Of a DNA stretch of 64,000 nucleotides, positions 34,621 through 46,905 are shown one piece after another (positions within the stretch are counted from its first letter, which is position 1; each line of letters starts with the position of its first letter). The stretch lies in NCBI GenBank assembly GCA_027422505.1, contig JAPQWV010000326.1, positions 124,001 through 188,000 of the forward strand, given 5' to 3'. Below the pieces are notes generated by a model. That model had not been told where the DNA came from. It saw nothing but the letters and a program-made list of their open reading frames with translations, and did not search any database. This DNA is from Craterostigma plantagineum (taxonomy: Eukaryota; Streptophyta; Magnoliopsida; Lamiales; Linderniaceae). A program made the translations under genes and the position numbers.

Positions 34621-36405
34621 TTAGCTGTTGTTGATATTGCTACTACTGATATTAAGTTCAGTATTATCATGGTTATAAATAAAGTGATGATAAGGCGGCG
34701 GCATAGAACCACTTGCTGCCTCTCCTCCACCATTATTACCGTTCTCATTGTTGTTGCCATCTTCATCATCGTCATCATCATCGTAATAATTATTATACTC
34801 TTCCTTGGCAACTTTCCCCAGCTCCACACAAGGCCTGCTTGCGCTGTTACTGTTATTCAACAAGTACTGTTCTTGAGCTTCGACGAAGTGATGATTAATA
34901 GGCGATGACGAGGGCACTACGTTAGGCAATTTTGAGAGGAGGGCTTCGAGGCTACTCATCGATGGGGTTATTTTCATGGGCTGTTGAGCGCCAAAATGAT
35001 CGTAGTATTCGCTCTGCAGTGTCGTTAAGTTATTACTAGAGGTCTGATGATGATGAGGCCATGAATATGGTTCTTGTTGAGAATTAGCAGCGCCATTGTT
35101 GATATTATATGATGATGAATTTTCTATCTTGAAGGGAAATACTGCTGCTGATGATGAAGAAGATGGATGTGGTAGCAAAACTCCTGGTATGCTCTCTATG
35201 TAGCTGAACTTCTTTCTCATCATTACCACATAGCTCAGATCCTCAATAACCTGATTCAAATCAGTTACATGAAAAAATGCAACTTTCAGAATGTTAAGGT
35301 GCGTGGATGTCGTTATATGTTAATATATGGGGTAGCATTGGGACCTTGTGAACAGCTCCTAACTGAATAACACCTTCTCTAACAGCAATCAAAGCGATTG
35401 TCTGAGAAAAAATAGCAAGCTGAAATTTTAAGTATGTGATATTTTAATTACCCGTTGAAAGTACACTTCGATGTTACCTTAATGCCGCACTGAAACTGAG
35501 CTTCCCAAGTCCTAGGTTGCTGGCCGAGATTACAAAGCATTATTGATCGAGAAATTAAAAGGACAAAGAAAAGATTCGTTGCTTAATACGTATATTATAA
35601 TATTTATTACCAAGTACAAAATTCAATATGCAATTAAAAAGAAGTCTTTTAATACCGAGTCAGCAGCGTTGTGCCATGCAGATAAGAAGTTGATTTCTTG
35701 ATCATTTGGTTCCTTGTGGATCCACTTGTGGCTGTGATCTGCTGCAACTTTTCCAATCAAACTGAAAAATAAAAAGTCAATATTAAAAAGAAAATTCTTA
35801 TCGAAATTCCATCAACGGAAAAACAAATATATATTGTTTCCTTACCCTTCACCATAGTTGTAGATTTCATGAGACATCTTGAAGAATAGCTCAGGTTGCA
35901 GACCTTGATAGTGTTGCTGATACTCATATGCTGATGAAGATGATGAGCTGTTGTGATATTCACTATTATTATTCATCTCACTCGTCGTTGAGGCAGCGAA
36001 ATTGCAGAAACCATCTTCCCACACCAATATCCTTTTGTTCAATTCATCATCAAAGATAATAAATAGATATGCATATTTATAAGAAGATGTGCTATGTGTG
36101 TGTGTATTGTACCAGTTTCTTCTGTTCCCTCGAGACCTGTCATAGACTCCACCTTGGCTATCCCACCTACGAAAATATCAAGAAAGATATCGTAAAACAT
36201 ATTTTTTAGGGTTTTCTAAATATTCGAATGATTGGTAATAATTATATCGAAATGTTTTTTACTTGGGAGGTGGATAGTTTCTGGGCAAGATCCTCCAAAA
36301 AACAGCATAAACCCATTGTGAATTATCATGAATGCACAAGCTTCTGAGCGTTTGTTGAAGAAGATGAGTGACAGCTAAAGAGTTGAGCTGTTCTTGATGA
36401 TCCAT
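34621..36405 (-). CDS. bHLH-MYC/R2R3-MYB N-terminal domain protein (LHW/WNK-related regulator)
   Basis: Seven exons on minus: 36263-36405, 36113-36166, 35846-36031, 35656-35761, 35478-35519, 35345-35401, 34621-35250. They join to 1218 nt (405 aa). Exons 1-6 encode a complete bHLH-MYC_N domain: LRSLC, SQWVYAVFWRILPRNYPPPKW, RSRGN, WEDGFCNFA, ELFFKMSHEIYNYGEGLIGKVA, HKWIH, SWEAQFQCGIKTIALIAV-like sequence, GVIQLGA. No basic helix-loop-helix follows. This matches the small plant group often mislabelled as WNK-kinase related, whose members are presumed transcriptional cofactors. The long last exon is low-complexity: Ser, His/Gln, six Asp, and Asn/Gly runs. A TATATATAAA box lies at 36591-36600 on the minus strand, with a CT-rich leader. 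The exact target is unknown. Confidence 0.85.
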
Positions 36406-38490
36406 TTTATCTTTACTCAAAGATGCTACTTTTTTTTTTCTCTCTTTAAGCCCCTTCCTTTACACACTTGGTGATCTGATATAAATGGAGAGGCTCTCTC
36501 AATTTTATTTCTTTCTTCTTTTTTTTTTCTATCTTTATATGTAAAAAAAAAGTTTCAAAAGAGGTAAAACCCCAACACCTCTTTACTCTCTTTATATATA
36601 CGGCCACAATCAATGCGATCTATTATTTATATATATAACAGCCTCCAACTCTTCTTTACGTCTCTAGATTCTGTACGAATTCGCTATTGATCAACATTTA
36701 CACATTATACAGATGCTTCGTACTTTCAAATATGCATATAATCTCATGAAATCATCCATTTTATTGTTTGGAATATGTTTTTTTTTTATTGCAAAACATC
36801 ATATTTCATGATTTCAATGTTACATATTAAAATATCTACCTAATGTTGCACTATATTATAGAAACCGTGATCGATGATTACTTGAACTTCATGACTTTTC
36901 TAGTAATCCTTCTAGCCTTCCTTTTTTCTTACACAATATGCTCCATTATGAGTTTTCGGTCAGACTATCTAATAAAATTTCCACAAATATAATGAGTAGA
37001 TCCTCTTGATGATCCCCATCAATTAAATTTTATTTAGTGATCTACTTCTTACCCAAAACCAAGGCCCTTCTTTTCCTGACACATTACCACTCATTTCAGT
37101 ACCAGGAAAAAATAAAATTAAAGTTATTGCTGGCCACTGCCTTAATAACGTCTACCCCACAGTAATTTACCGGCTTTTATATAGAAGAATAACCCCTTTT
37201 TAATTCATTTATTTAAATTATTGCAATATAGCTAGCAAATGGACTGGTTAAACTATAGCAAATTTAGATAGATCATCGTAGCCATTGATTAAGTAACAAA
37301 GCAATAAAAGACCACGTGAACTCATCATCCCTTTTAACGATCATATTCAAAATGTTTCTCTTATCGACCAATCCAATTTTCAAGCCACCCAACTCCTGAT
37401 GAATACAGTTTTAGCTAACAAACATACGAAGATCAGATTTACACCTTATTATTTTTCTATTTAGTTATTTTTCTAATTTACATATAGATATATGTAGTCT
37501 TTTCTCAGCAGTATATGTACTCGTCAGCAGTTTATGCATCACTCTCAATCACTGACGTATCATCTGCGTGTGTGTGTGTGTGTGTGTACAAAAACACACA
37601 AGCGAGTAGTCGAACTCTTCAATGCACTTTCGTTTTCTTATTTCTTCTTGCCTCAGTCTCGGTAAAAACTCGTACTATATTTTTTTTGCCCATGTACTTT
37701 CGTGATGATATCACCATCTGAACAGCATTTTATTTACCATATATTTTATATCAGCTGTACGATAAAATTTCACAAACAAGCATGTCCCCTATATAATGCA
37801 ATGAAAACCCTGAAATATAATATTATTTCCCTTTTCTTTTCTTGTTCTTCTTCTGTTGACACTGGGTAAATCAAATATATATGTTAGATATGTGTGACGT
37901 GAATTATATGACCAAAGAAAGCTAATATATGCTGCGAGTGCTTTCATGTCTGTCACAGACCACAGAAGAAGAGCTGCTGCTGACATAAGAAGAAAGTTTT
38001 GACAGGCAATTTAGTAACGAGTCTTTTGACCACTCAAGAACGAGAGAAAAAAAAAAATAGTACATTTAATTATTACAGTACAGTAGTGAAAATTAAAATT
38101 GAAAAACGTTTCGTACACAAAGCAGAAAACCCACCAAAGATTAGTTATATAATGTTTTTCTCGGTTGTGGAAATTAACGGACTTTGGTGGTTTCAACCTA
38201 GTATAAAATTGCATTTTATTTTTGAGCAATTAAATGATTCATGAACAACAAATAAATGACAAAATCCATAAATAAAGCGGGTGGAAAATGAGTGAGGATG
38301 TAATTAATCATATGGTGTGTAGAAGTATTAATTGTTAGATATGGTGATGGTCGTGGTGACGATAATGTATTAATGATTCTCGGCGTTAATTGCATTTGGG
38401 TCCCTCCATAACTACATATTCGTTTAGAGGAATTTCACATAAAGCATGAATGTATATTATAGATCAAATTCTATCACTCTTTTAGTGCGC
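36406..38490. other. Upstream region of the bHLH-MYC-N gene and AT-rich spacer
   Basis: Includes the TATA box and CT-rich leader (36420-36600) of the flanking gene and a (GT)n repeat at about 37567-37588. No exons are supported. Confidence 0.45.
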
Positions 38491-38502
38491 ACAACGGACA
38501 TC

Positions 38503-38911
38503 TGCACATAAATACCTAATTGAATAAAATTTTTACATAGGTATCAATGTCAGAAAATTTTACAAATAGATACCCGATTTAATTTTTACCAGTTTCTTCA
38601 GTCATGCCGTACCTTCCTGTGCGTGTATGGCGTACCATAACATGTTGATACAGGGTACCTAAATGTGTTCGTACGGCGTACCTATGTTTTAAATAGGACG
38701 TACCTAAATGTGATAATACGGCTTACCATTTTCTATTATATAGGGTACCCAAATGTGTTGATATAGGGTACTCGAATGTGTTGTATAGCGTACATGCGGC
38801 GGATCGGGTACCTATCTGCAAAAAAAATATTCTGTTAGGTACCTACATATAAAAAATCCTGACATGATACTAAATTACGAGTTTTTTTTACAGAAGGGGT
38901 ATTTATGTGTA
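38503..38911. repeat. Inverted-repeat unit with internal GTACCTAAATGTG repeats
   Basis: The left end ACATAAATACCT and the right end (inverted ACATAAATACCC) begin opposed arms with further shared blocks (GGTATCAATGTCAG versus AGTATCATGTCAGG). Between them lie at least four degenerate copies of GGGTACCTAAATGTG at about 38653, 38698, 38743 and 38766. No coding frame. Probably an old foldback-type element; no target duplication was found. Confidence 0.5.
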
Positions 38912-38925
38912 AAGACCTCTTCGTC

Positions 38926-39626
38926 TAAATACGGGCAAGGAGAAGATAAATAGGGAATGGCCCAACCCATCCCTTTCTCCCCATTAAGGAAGTGGAATCT
39001 CTGCTTCTTCCCATCCCTTTCAATGTTACTTGTCTTTCACCTTTTTATATATTCCATTTTTTAATTTAAATTCAATATTCATTTTTACCTAGAAAAAATT
39101 GTCCAATAGGTAATATCCACAGTGACCACTTTCTATATTTAATCTGAATATAATAGATACAATCATATTATTCGAGTTGGTATTTAATTTCAAGATCGGA
39201 CAGATTGATTATTATTTATCCAAGATGTCGATTAAAGCTATTTTGCTACTTGAGGAAGGCCATTTCTCTGAGATGAGAGTTGTATGTATTAAATATATAT
39301 TTTTATCATATAAAAGAGACGGTCAAAGGAGAATTAAATGCATGTTTGCTCGAAACATACCAATCATATCATCAGCCTTGAGAAAAAAGAACTATGTTCC
39401 TTCCTCTCCTCTAACCATAGCATTTATTTATTTTTTCTGCTAGTAAGCGCATCAATATTTCTTAAATTATTTGCCTTAATTGAATGGTCACATTACTGAA
39501 TTATTTATATGTAAAATCTTTTGTAATATGAAAAAATAATTAAAAGACGAAAAACAAAATTACACAACGGGCCGCCGAAAAATCATAACCATAGCTTGAT
39601 AAATAGAAAACCGCAAGCGATAAATA
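38926..39626. other. AT-rich spacer
   Basis: A 30-codon-scale scatter of short frames only; nothing supportable. Confidence 0.35.
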
Positions 39627-39634
39627 TAAAACTA

Positions 39635-40339
39635 GGGTGCTACTATTCACACTCATGTTGAATAAAAAAATGTTATTTACACCCTCATTACATTAAATAC
39701 TTTACATATATAGTGCAATATGACATTTATTAAATACATAACATACAAGCAATCAACGATTTGTAGAACAAGATAGTGCATTAATTCTTCAACAATTATA
39801 ATTTTGTTAAATTAAATTATTTTTATTAACACATCATTTAATAAAATCTTATTTTTATATTAACCTACACTTTTAGACTTTATTTAAAAGTATTATTTAA
39901 ATATATAAATACTAATAATTAACTTACTTGAATAAGAATAACCATATAAAGTAATATGTCTTATTTACTTATACAATTGAAAAAGAGTTACAGTTAATTT
40001 AGAGTTACAAGTTAATTTTTGTTAAATACACATTATATATAATCTTTCTGTTGTAGAGAGTATCAATATAATTCATATCACAAACAAAAAGCCGTACTAT
40101 AATATTTTGCTGAATTATATATAAAATTATATAATTTTATAAGTTAGTAATATTATTAGTTGATAAAAAAAGTAAATTATTTACGTTAAAATTTCTCTAT
40201 GAATGGAATGCAATAATATGAGAGAGATTAAACAAATAATGAATTAACTAAACTTGAAAACATACTATTTTTAGTACTATCTATTTTAGTAATAAAGAGG
40301 GGTGTAATTAGTAAATAGGGGATGCGAATGGAATTACCC
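39635..40339. mobile_element. hAT-like MITE (705 bp)
   Basis: The left end GGGTGCTACTATTCACAC and the inverted right end GGGTAATTCCATTCGCAT are similar. Both sides carry the identical 8-bp sequence TAAAACTA (39627-39634 and 40340-40347), the hAT target-duplication length. The interior is very AT-rich and non-coding. Confidence 0.7.
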
Positions 40340-40359
40340 TAAAACTAAAGGGTTCAGAT

Positions 40360-40650
40360 CTCCTGACCCACTTTTTTCTGCCATTTTTTGTGTCACTTTT
40401 CAAAAACACCATTAAACATTGTTGCGATTAATGTTAAAATACCCGTAAATGACATTATATCACAAATAATGTTAATTTTTATTGTACTTTTCAATATATC
40501 ATATTTTTTTCTCTATCATAATTATAGGTGTTATATAATTATTTTTTGTGTTTAAGCACTCGTTACAATAGTATATATGATGTCATTTACGGGTGTTTAA
40601 CACTAATCGGAACGATGTTTTGAAAAGTGACACAAAAGGTGGGAGTCCCA
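40360..40650. mobile_element. Palindromic MITE (about 290 bp)
   Basis: The arm TTTTGTGTCACTTTTCAAAA starting at 40386 is repeated inverted and exactly, ending at 40637. Pairing continues inward through CGATTA, TGTTAAA and ACCCGTAAATGACAT. The loop is AT-rich. Outer ends and target duplication are unclear, so borders are approximate. Confidence 0.6.
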
Positions 40651-40669
40651 AAATTCAGTGTATTCTTGG

Positions 40670-43224
40670 GGCGATGAATATAATTCAACAATAAAATAAT
40701 TCTGAGCTATATGCAGATAATAAATATAATCAACAATTTCCGATAAGCCTCTGAAGCCATAATTTCAACATTTATGCAGCATGTCGTCGGTGCCCTTCTA
40801 CAATACCTTATGCTTCACTATTGCAAAAGAGAAAAGTGGAAATAATGAATAAAAGCTCTCTCTGATTTCATTGTATTATAAAGTATAAACTGATTAATTA
40901 TTAGGCGTGTGTGTATCAAAGACACAACCGATAATGGGTTGTAAAGCACTATCTTTTAAAGACACGATATGTACCATTATTTCCTTGCAATTTTCTTATT
41001 TCCATTAAATTCCTTGTGGAGTCCATATGCTATAGAGTCAAATTTAAATAAAACCCTCACTCTCTCGTTTTTATATATATTCTTTTTAGATATTCCGAGA
41101 TATGTAATTCATGACATCGAAGATTTAAATGCATGCCACTAATATTATATGATATGGTTGGTTAGTGGAAGGCTTTGAACGCATAATGTGCGCGTCAAAT
41201 TTCATGCAAGCCAGCAATGGTGCAGCTGTATACCATGCAATATCTACTACATTTAATATATTTTCCTAAAAAAAATCCGATATATACATCACTTGTTCTA
41301 AAAGTTGAATGCTGTACCCTTTTGTACCTCACAATAGTTGGAGAATAACTCTTTTCTCCCGTTATTTCCCCTTTTTTCTTTGAGAGAAAATATAGAAAGG
41401 ATAGATAACTTGCGTGGTACATCGAAAAATACTTAGAAATTAATTGCAAGAAGAATATCAAAAGATCCAATGCGTGGATGGTTTCCACAATTGAAAACGA
41501 TGATTAATGATTGGATTATATAAGACCCTTTTGCGGGTGCTTTTAGCGAACAAATATATTCCTTAACGATTGGCGGTTAATTGTCACCTTAAACAAAACT
41601 GAATATCTTGAATTGATAGTTAGGTTAGCTTTAGCTACACAGGGCTACATATGTTATTAAAGCCATAGTAAGCTTGTTGCGATTTTTAACGATCTTTTGT
41701 TAGGCATATGCTTGATCACAAAATAAGAAAATATATATATTATATATATATATATATGTATATATAATATACACGACTGCAGTGTTGCAACAGTGTGTGT
41801 AGGGCGTTTGATGATGCAAGCAAAGCAGTCCTCTTAGCTAGACAAAAGAGCTTTTGATAAAGACTTGCAGCATTGATAAAAGAGATTGAAATAATAGGCA
41901 TCTAAGCACTGTTGTTGGATAAGGACTTGACTATGATGATATATGTGGACTTGTAAAAATGATTGAGACATTAGATTAATAATCTTACATAAAGCGTTTA
42001 CTATTCTTTCTTGTAATATTTGATAATAGTGTTGTATATGTATTGAGTATTGACCACAGACAGGAGATATCTTAGTTCAATTTAAAATCATGATTAAGCT
42101 ATAATTGTAGATTTGGATATACGACATCTCTGTTGAAGGACGGATATGAACAAATCTACATAGCATATTTGTTCACTACAACTTGACTAACTAACATTAT
42201 TACATATATTCTCCACACACAAACACTTTGTAACATACACATAATCACATCATCTTGTCCCTAACAATTGTCACTTCAATATCTCGATCAATAATATCTG
42301 TTGCTTTGCTTGAGCACCTCGCCAGTGAATGCACATGGTGTACTATCTATCAAACCCAGGGTTCTCTTTATTGTGTTTTAATTAAATATAACGTCAATTA
42401 AAATGAAAATAAAACGTGGTTTGTTAGGCCCATGTATCACATAAGCTGGTAATAGTAGGTAAGAGTTGCTGTGTTCTCATGTGATCATGATTATTATGCC
42501 TTTGGATTATGACAAAAAGCCGTAGTATGCATATTGATTAGATAGTCACGTGATCGATGGCTTACTCCCAAGTACATAATTCATCATAGTTAATAAGATG
42601 ATATTTTTGAAAGAGAAATATATCAATCACTTGTGGTTTGGTTCAAAATTCGTCTATCTATGATGATTATTGATTGATTACCTACCTCTCTTTGTCAGGA
42701 ACAGGTCACCAACCATATATACTACAGCCGGTTAGGTTGGTAACCCAATTTGACATGCGGGCCCAGTGGGCCTTCCGGCCCATTATTGTAACATGGGTTT
42801 AATTGTAGGCCTTCGTTACCATCTGACTTCTCATTGGGTTGATGGATCTTTGAAGATGGGCTTTGACTCAAGTGTTAGTTGTCTGAATGCCACGTGTCGA
42901 ACATGTATTCGTCCTCGGACAGAATGAATTGTGAGTGAAAAGCAATCAAGTGGGCTCACCGAAGACTGCGAACCTAATTGTTAAATACATATTTTATACA
43001 CACTGTTAGTGGACAAGACGCTAACAGACTAGGAATTCCCAGGTGCAGCAGACAAACCCTCCAATTTAAAACAAAATCAGATTTTGTAATTGGGCCTGAA
43101 CTTATAATGGGTCATTATGAGGTTCTCATCTTTAGAAACCGCATTGCGAGCAACACGCCATGATTTTCATTGTAAAGAAAATCTGAATAGCTAAGTATAT
43201 ATAGATATATAGATATATGTAGAT
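40670..43224. other. Long AT-rich spacer
   Basis: No splice-supported gene. Contains an AT-alternating tract (about 41733-41770). A GC-richer patch near 42740-42900 with GGGCCCA and CACGTG motifs resembles a plant promoter but has no gene next to it. Confidence 0.4.
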
Positions 43225-43286
43225 ATACCCACCTAGGGTTACTATGCTATGTCCCATACCCACCTAGGGTTACTATGCTATGTCCC
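43225..43286. repeat. Perfect tandem duplication of a 31-bp unit
   Basis: The unit ATACCCACCTAGGGTTACTA plus eleven more bases occurs twice without mismatch (43225-43255, 43256-43286). Confidence 0.9.
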
Positions 43287-43504
43287 CAATAAGATCATGT
43301 TTAGTCAATAATATTGACATTTCTCCAACTTTCTTTCCGCATTTTGATCTCTTTCGGCTTAAGAGCATTTCAGATTACAAGCGGTGGTAATAATCAGCTT
43401 TACATTAAATATATAAGTGGTGAATTAAGTCAAATATCACGAACCCGCGTACCAATATTGCTTTAATTGTTTAAAGGAAAAAAGAAACCTCCCACCCACC
43501 CCAG

Positions 43505-43538
<34 letters not shown>
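43505..43538. repeat. Poly-A tract (34 A)
   Basis: Uninterrupted A34. It could be the tail of an ancient retroposed sequence, but no SINE/LINE body was recognised upstream. Confidence 0.9.
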
Positions 43539-43540
<2 letters not shown>

Positions 43541-44640
43541 CAGATATATATCTCTATATATCGTATATATGATCACACATGCATCCAATTTTAGCATAAA
43601 TAATAACCCGCGCCAGAAAGAGACCCTAACTACTGTCTGTCATGTATGTGATATATAATACTACAATATTAATTTATATAGATGGCACGTTTGTCTCCAC
43701 TCTTCAATATGGAGGTCCATGCACCATCAACAAAGTAGTAAAGAGAGAAAAAAAATTAAATAAAACGTGACATTTTTACGCTCCTCTCCACATATTGATA
43801 ACCCTTCTTTGTCTACTGTGTCTTTTAACCTACTTTTGATTCTTGACAATGATCACCATTCAAAGAGAGCGTTGGAAAAATTAACTTTATAAACATCCCC
43901 TCTCTTTGTGTCACACCTATCTAGATTAACATCTTATACAACATTCTTACATTATATATAAGAAAATTGAACTTAATCGTCAAGAATCAGTTCATAGTGA
44001 AATAGACCATGAACATGAATTGAGGACACATATGCGTCAAAGTGCTGTCTAGCATTCAGCTCAACATCTCAGCTATACGTGTAATGAACTTGCGTAATCA
44101 TTCGAACTTTGAATCTCAGGGAACTGTAATTAATTTTATATTTCTTAACAACTTCAAGTAGTGACATCGAAAACAACAACAACAAAAATTAAGAATGTTA
44201 AAAGCTGAATTTTTTTCAGTCACCTTTTATCTTTGTCATATCGACAAAGTTGATATTCTATTCAAACAGTGACATCAAAACGCTCCTCGACACTAAATAT
44301 TTCATGGGGAGTTACAAAAAATAGAAAGAAATTTTGGCTTTTACGGGGAATAGTTGTTCTTTGGATTCTCTTTTGAGGATGTACTGCTTTTCATTTCTGA
44401 AGGAAGTGGGAAAAAGAATTAAATTGATCTTGTGACATTTTTTGTTTCTTTTGGGAAATTTCGTAAAGAGATTTCATAATATTTTAATATATGTGTTATC
44501 TCCAATCTTATTCATATTTGCCCTTTCAATATATTTGCTAATATAACAAATCCAAGGAAGGGATTGATCTCAATATAAATCGTAACATGTTGGTATTTAT
44601 TTATATATATATATATATATATAATATACATATATGTATA
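43539..44640. other. AT-rich spacer
   Basis: No supported gene; a (TA)n run at about 44601-44621 lies next to the Helitron-like end. Confidence 0.4.
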
Positions 44641-45928
44641 CTAGTGTAGGTGGCCGCACATTGTGCGGCCAACTTTAATTGTTAACCCGTCTTAACTTAG
44701 AGATATTGGCAACAACTTAGTATTCAAATCAAACTAAGACATATGTTAACATGGATCATAGAGCAACATCGCAGATATACAGGCACATAGTTTACCAAAC
44801 TTATATACACAGTTTACCAAAACCTATTTACTTACCTAGTTTTGTGAAGATTGGTAAGCTTACCCACCATGCATGCTTATAAGACAAAAGGTGTTAGTTA
44901 TACTATGCATAAACATATCAACAAAAGAGATGAAATTGTTACGTCTTGGCACTTTGAAACCGAATCGAATAATCTAACCAATCATTTATGCTCACTAACT
45001 ATGACTTCAAAACTAATTGCATGAATATCTTAAACATCAATAAGGAAATTTTGAATCATAATAGGTAAATGGAATATTAATTACATAAGAACTGCAACAA
45101 TATGAAAATGGTAATTTATTATGTAATTGCGAAGTTGGGGAAAAAAATAATCAAGATCATAAATAAAGAAACATAAAAAGGTAAGTTTTCTGAAACAATA
45201 ATGAGAATATTAACATTTATGATAAGATCTGAAATAGAAATGAGAAAAAATATAAGCAAAAAGGCAGCAAAATAAGAAAACACAGGAAAAACATTAAGTT
45301 CCTCTTTCCTAATCATCGTCTTCTTCAATAATTCCAATCTTTTTCCTTTCCCCGAAAAATATCCAAACAAGATCAAAATACAAGCGTTAAAAGAAAGAAA
45401 AATAGACAAATGGAAAGCAATGGCTGCTCAAGCCTCTTCTCTTTCTGTTGTTTTGTACTAGGTTCTAAGTATTAGCTTTCTTTTACCGTGTTTTCTAGTT
45501 TTCACTACCAAACAAAATTGATGTCATACTTACATAATTTACTGATGTCACAGCACTGAAACAAACATATTAAACCAAACCAAACATCAACTGAAAGGAC
45601 CTACTATTTTGAAGCTGATATCATCGATAATTTTTATCAACTGGTAAGTATATCGTATTTAAGGTGCATATAGAGAATAACTCTTAGTTTGTTTCTGTAC
45701 AAAGATTAGGACAAGGCACATAAACAAATAAAGACACGTGTATAAGCTATGAATGTGAATAGTGACTAAGCAAACATAAACAGTATGTTAGAAACAACTA
45801 TCGTCAAACCGATTCCAAGTAATAGGCCCGGCCCACTAACAGTATTTTTTTATTTAAAATTCAACTAATAAATAAGGCTACTGTCAACCGGAAAGATACC
45901 GTGCAATACGCACTTATACGTAGTAAGA
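44641..45928 (-). mobile_element. Helitron-like non-autonomous element
   Basis: Read on the minus strand, the 3' end has the Helitron hallmark: a hairpin with arms GGCCGCAC/GTGCGGCC (44652-44670), seven unpaired bases, then CTAG (44641-44644) followed by T. A candidate 5' end TCTTACTACGTATAAGTGCG, preceded by A, lies at 45928, giving 1288 bp. No terminal inverted repeats or target duplication are needed for Helitrons. No Rep/helicase coding is present; the 96-residue hydrophobic frame at 45119-45409 is probably chance. The 3' end is well supported, the 5' end less so. Confidence 0.6.
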
Positions 45929-46563
45929 TATATATTTCTACAATTTATTGGTTCAATCGCCTTTCACCTTTTGTCCTACATGTTATCTATTGCCCATTGA
46001 CGCAAATCTTTTTTTCTTTTTTTTTTCGTTATTTGATTTGATGGTCGTGTCGTGGCTGCTATCAAATATAATTAATCACCCCCACAAATCTATATAAAAA
46101 TGAAAATTATAATAATAAGCTGCGAATATTAAATGGCACTTGATTGATCAAATAGTCCAAAAATCTTTGGGACTTCAAATATCATGCATTGAACTAATTG
46201 GCATTAGCCACATTTCATCGAATTGAAGATATTCATAGGCTAGCATCGATGATTTTAAGTAGTACGAAAATAACACATTTTCCTGGACCCGTGGGAACCA
46301 CTTTAATAAATAAAGACCTGATGCTCCTTCATAAAGACATTGTCTTTGTAACTGTCGTTTTATTACATTTATTTCCCAACTCCTAAGTTGTATCTAAATT
46401 AGTTTCACGACGTTACTCAACACAATTTCTTTTTAACATTTATGCTATTTCATTACAATATATATATATATATATATGTATTTATATATTTTGATATTGT
46501 AAAACATAGAAAGCTGGTACATACACATATACCGATGCATTATGTGCCTGTCCAAGAAGGTAA
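45929..46563. other. AT-rich spacer
   Basis: No supported gene. An AT-alternating tract is at about 46459-46478. Confidence 0.4.
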
Positions 46564-46572
46564 TTGATAATA

Positions 46573-46905
46573 GGGACCTTTACAATTCAGCCCCACATAG
46601 CAAGTTTCGTTTGGATTCAGCCCCTGTCAGAAAAAGCAATTAGTTTTAAGGACCCGATTTTTCATACCACTTCATCGGTCTGTGGTACCACTTCTTTGTT
46701 CTGTAGTACCACTTCTTTGTTCCGCAGTACCACATAATTGCTCTGCAATACCACTTCTTTTGTTCTGCAGTACCACTTCATTTTTACTGCAGAACAATTA
46801 AGTGGTATTGCAGAGCAATTATGTGGTACTGCATAACAAAGAAGTGGTACTACAGAACAAAGAAGTGGTACCACAGACCGATTAAGTGGTATGAAACATC
46901 GGGTC
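46573..46905. mobile_element. Palindromic MULE-like element, left part (split by retrotransposon)
   Basis: Together with 52466-52544 this forms one 412-bp element with a 9-bp target duplication TTGATAATA (46564-46572 and 52545-52553), the length typical of Mutator-like elements. Almost the whole element is one hairpin: the first half, up to about 46778, pairs with the rest plus the distant right part, with only scattered mismatches. Each arm carries about four copies of a 27-28 bp motif with core GTACCACTTCTTTGTTCTG. The element has no coding capacity and, if transcribed, would give a long double-stranded RNA. Confidence 0.85.

Noticed and set aside
42740..42910. Promoter-like GC-rich patch with GGGCCC and CACGTG
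   Set aside because: No transcript start context or coding exon within a kilobase on either side; too weak to call a gene.
43225..43286. CRISPR-like repeat
   Set aside because: Only two directly adjoining copies with no spacers, in a plant nuclear sequence.
43467..43658. Lys-run frame
   Set aside because: It is a translation of the 34-A tract.
45119..45409. 96-residue hydrophobic frame inside the Helitron-like element
   Set aside because: Ile/Phe-rich translation of AT-rich DNA with no Rep or helicase motif.
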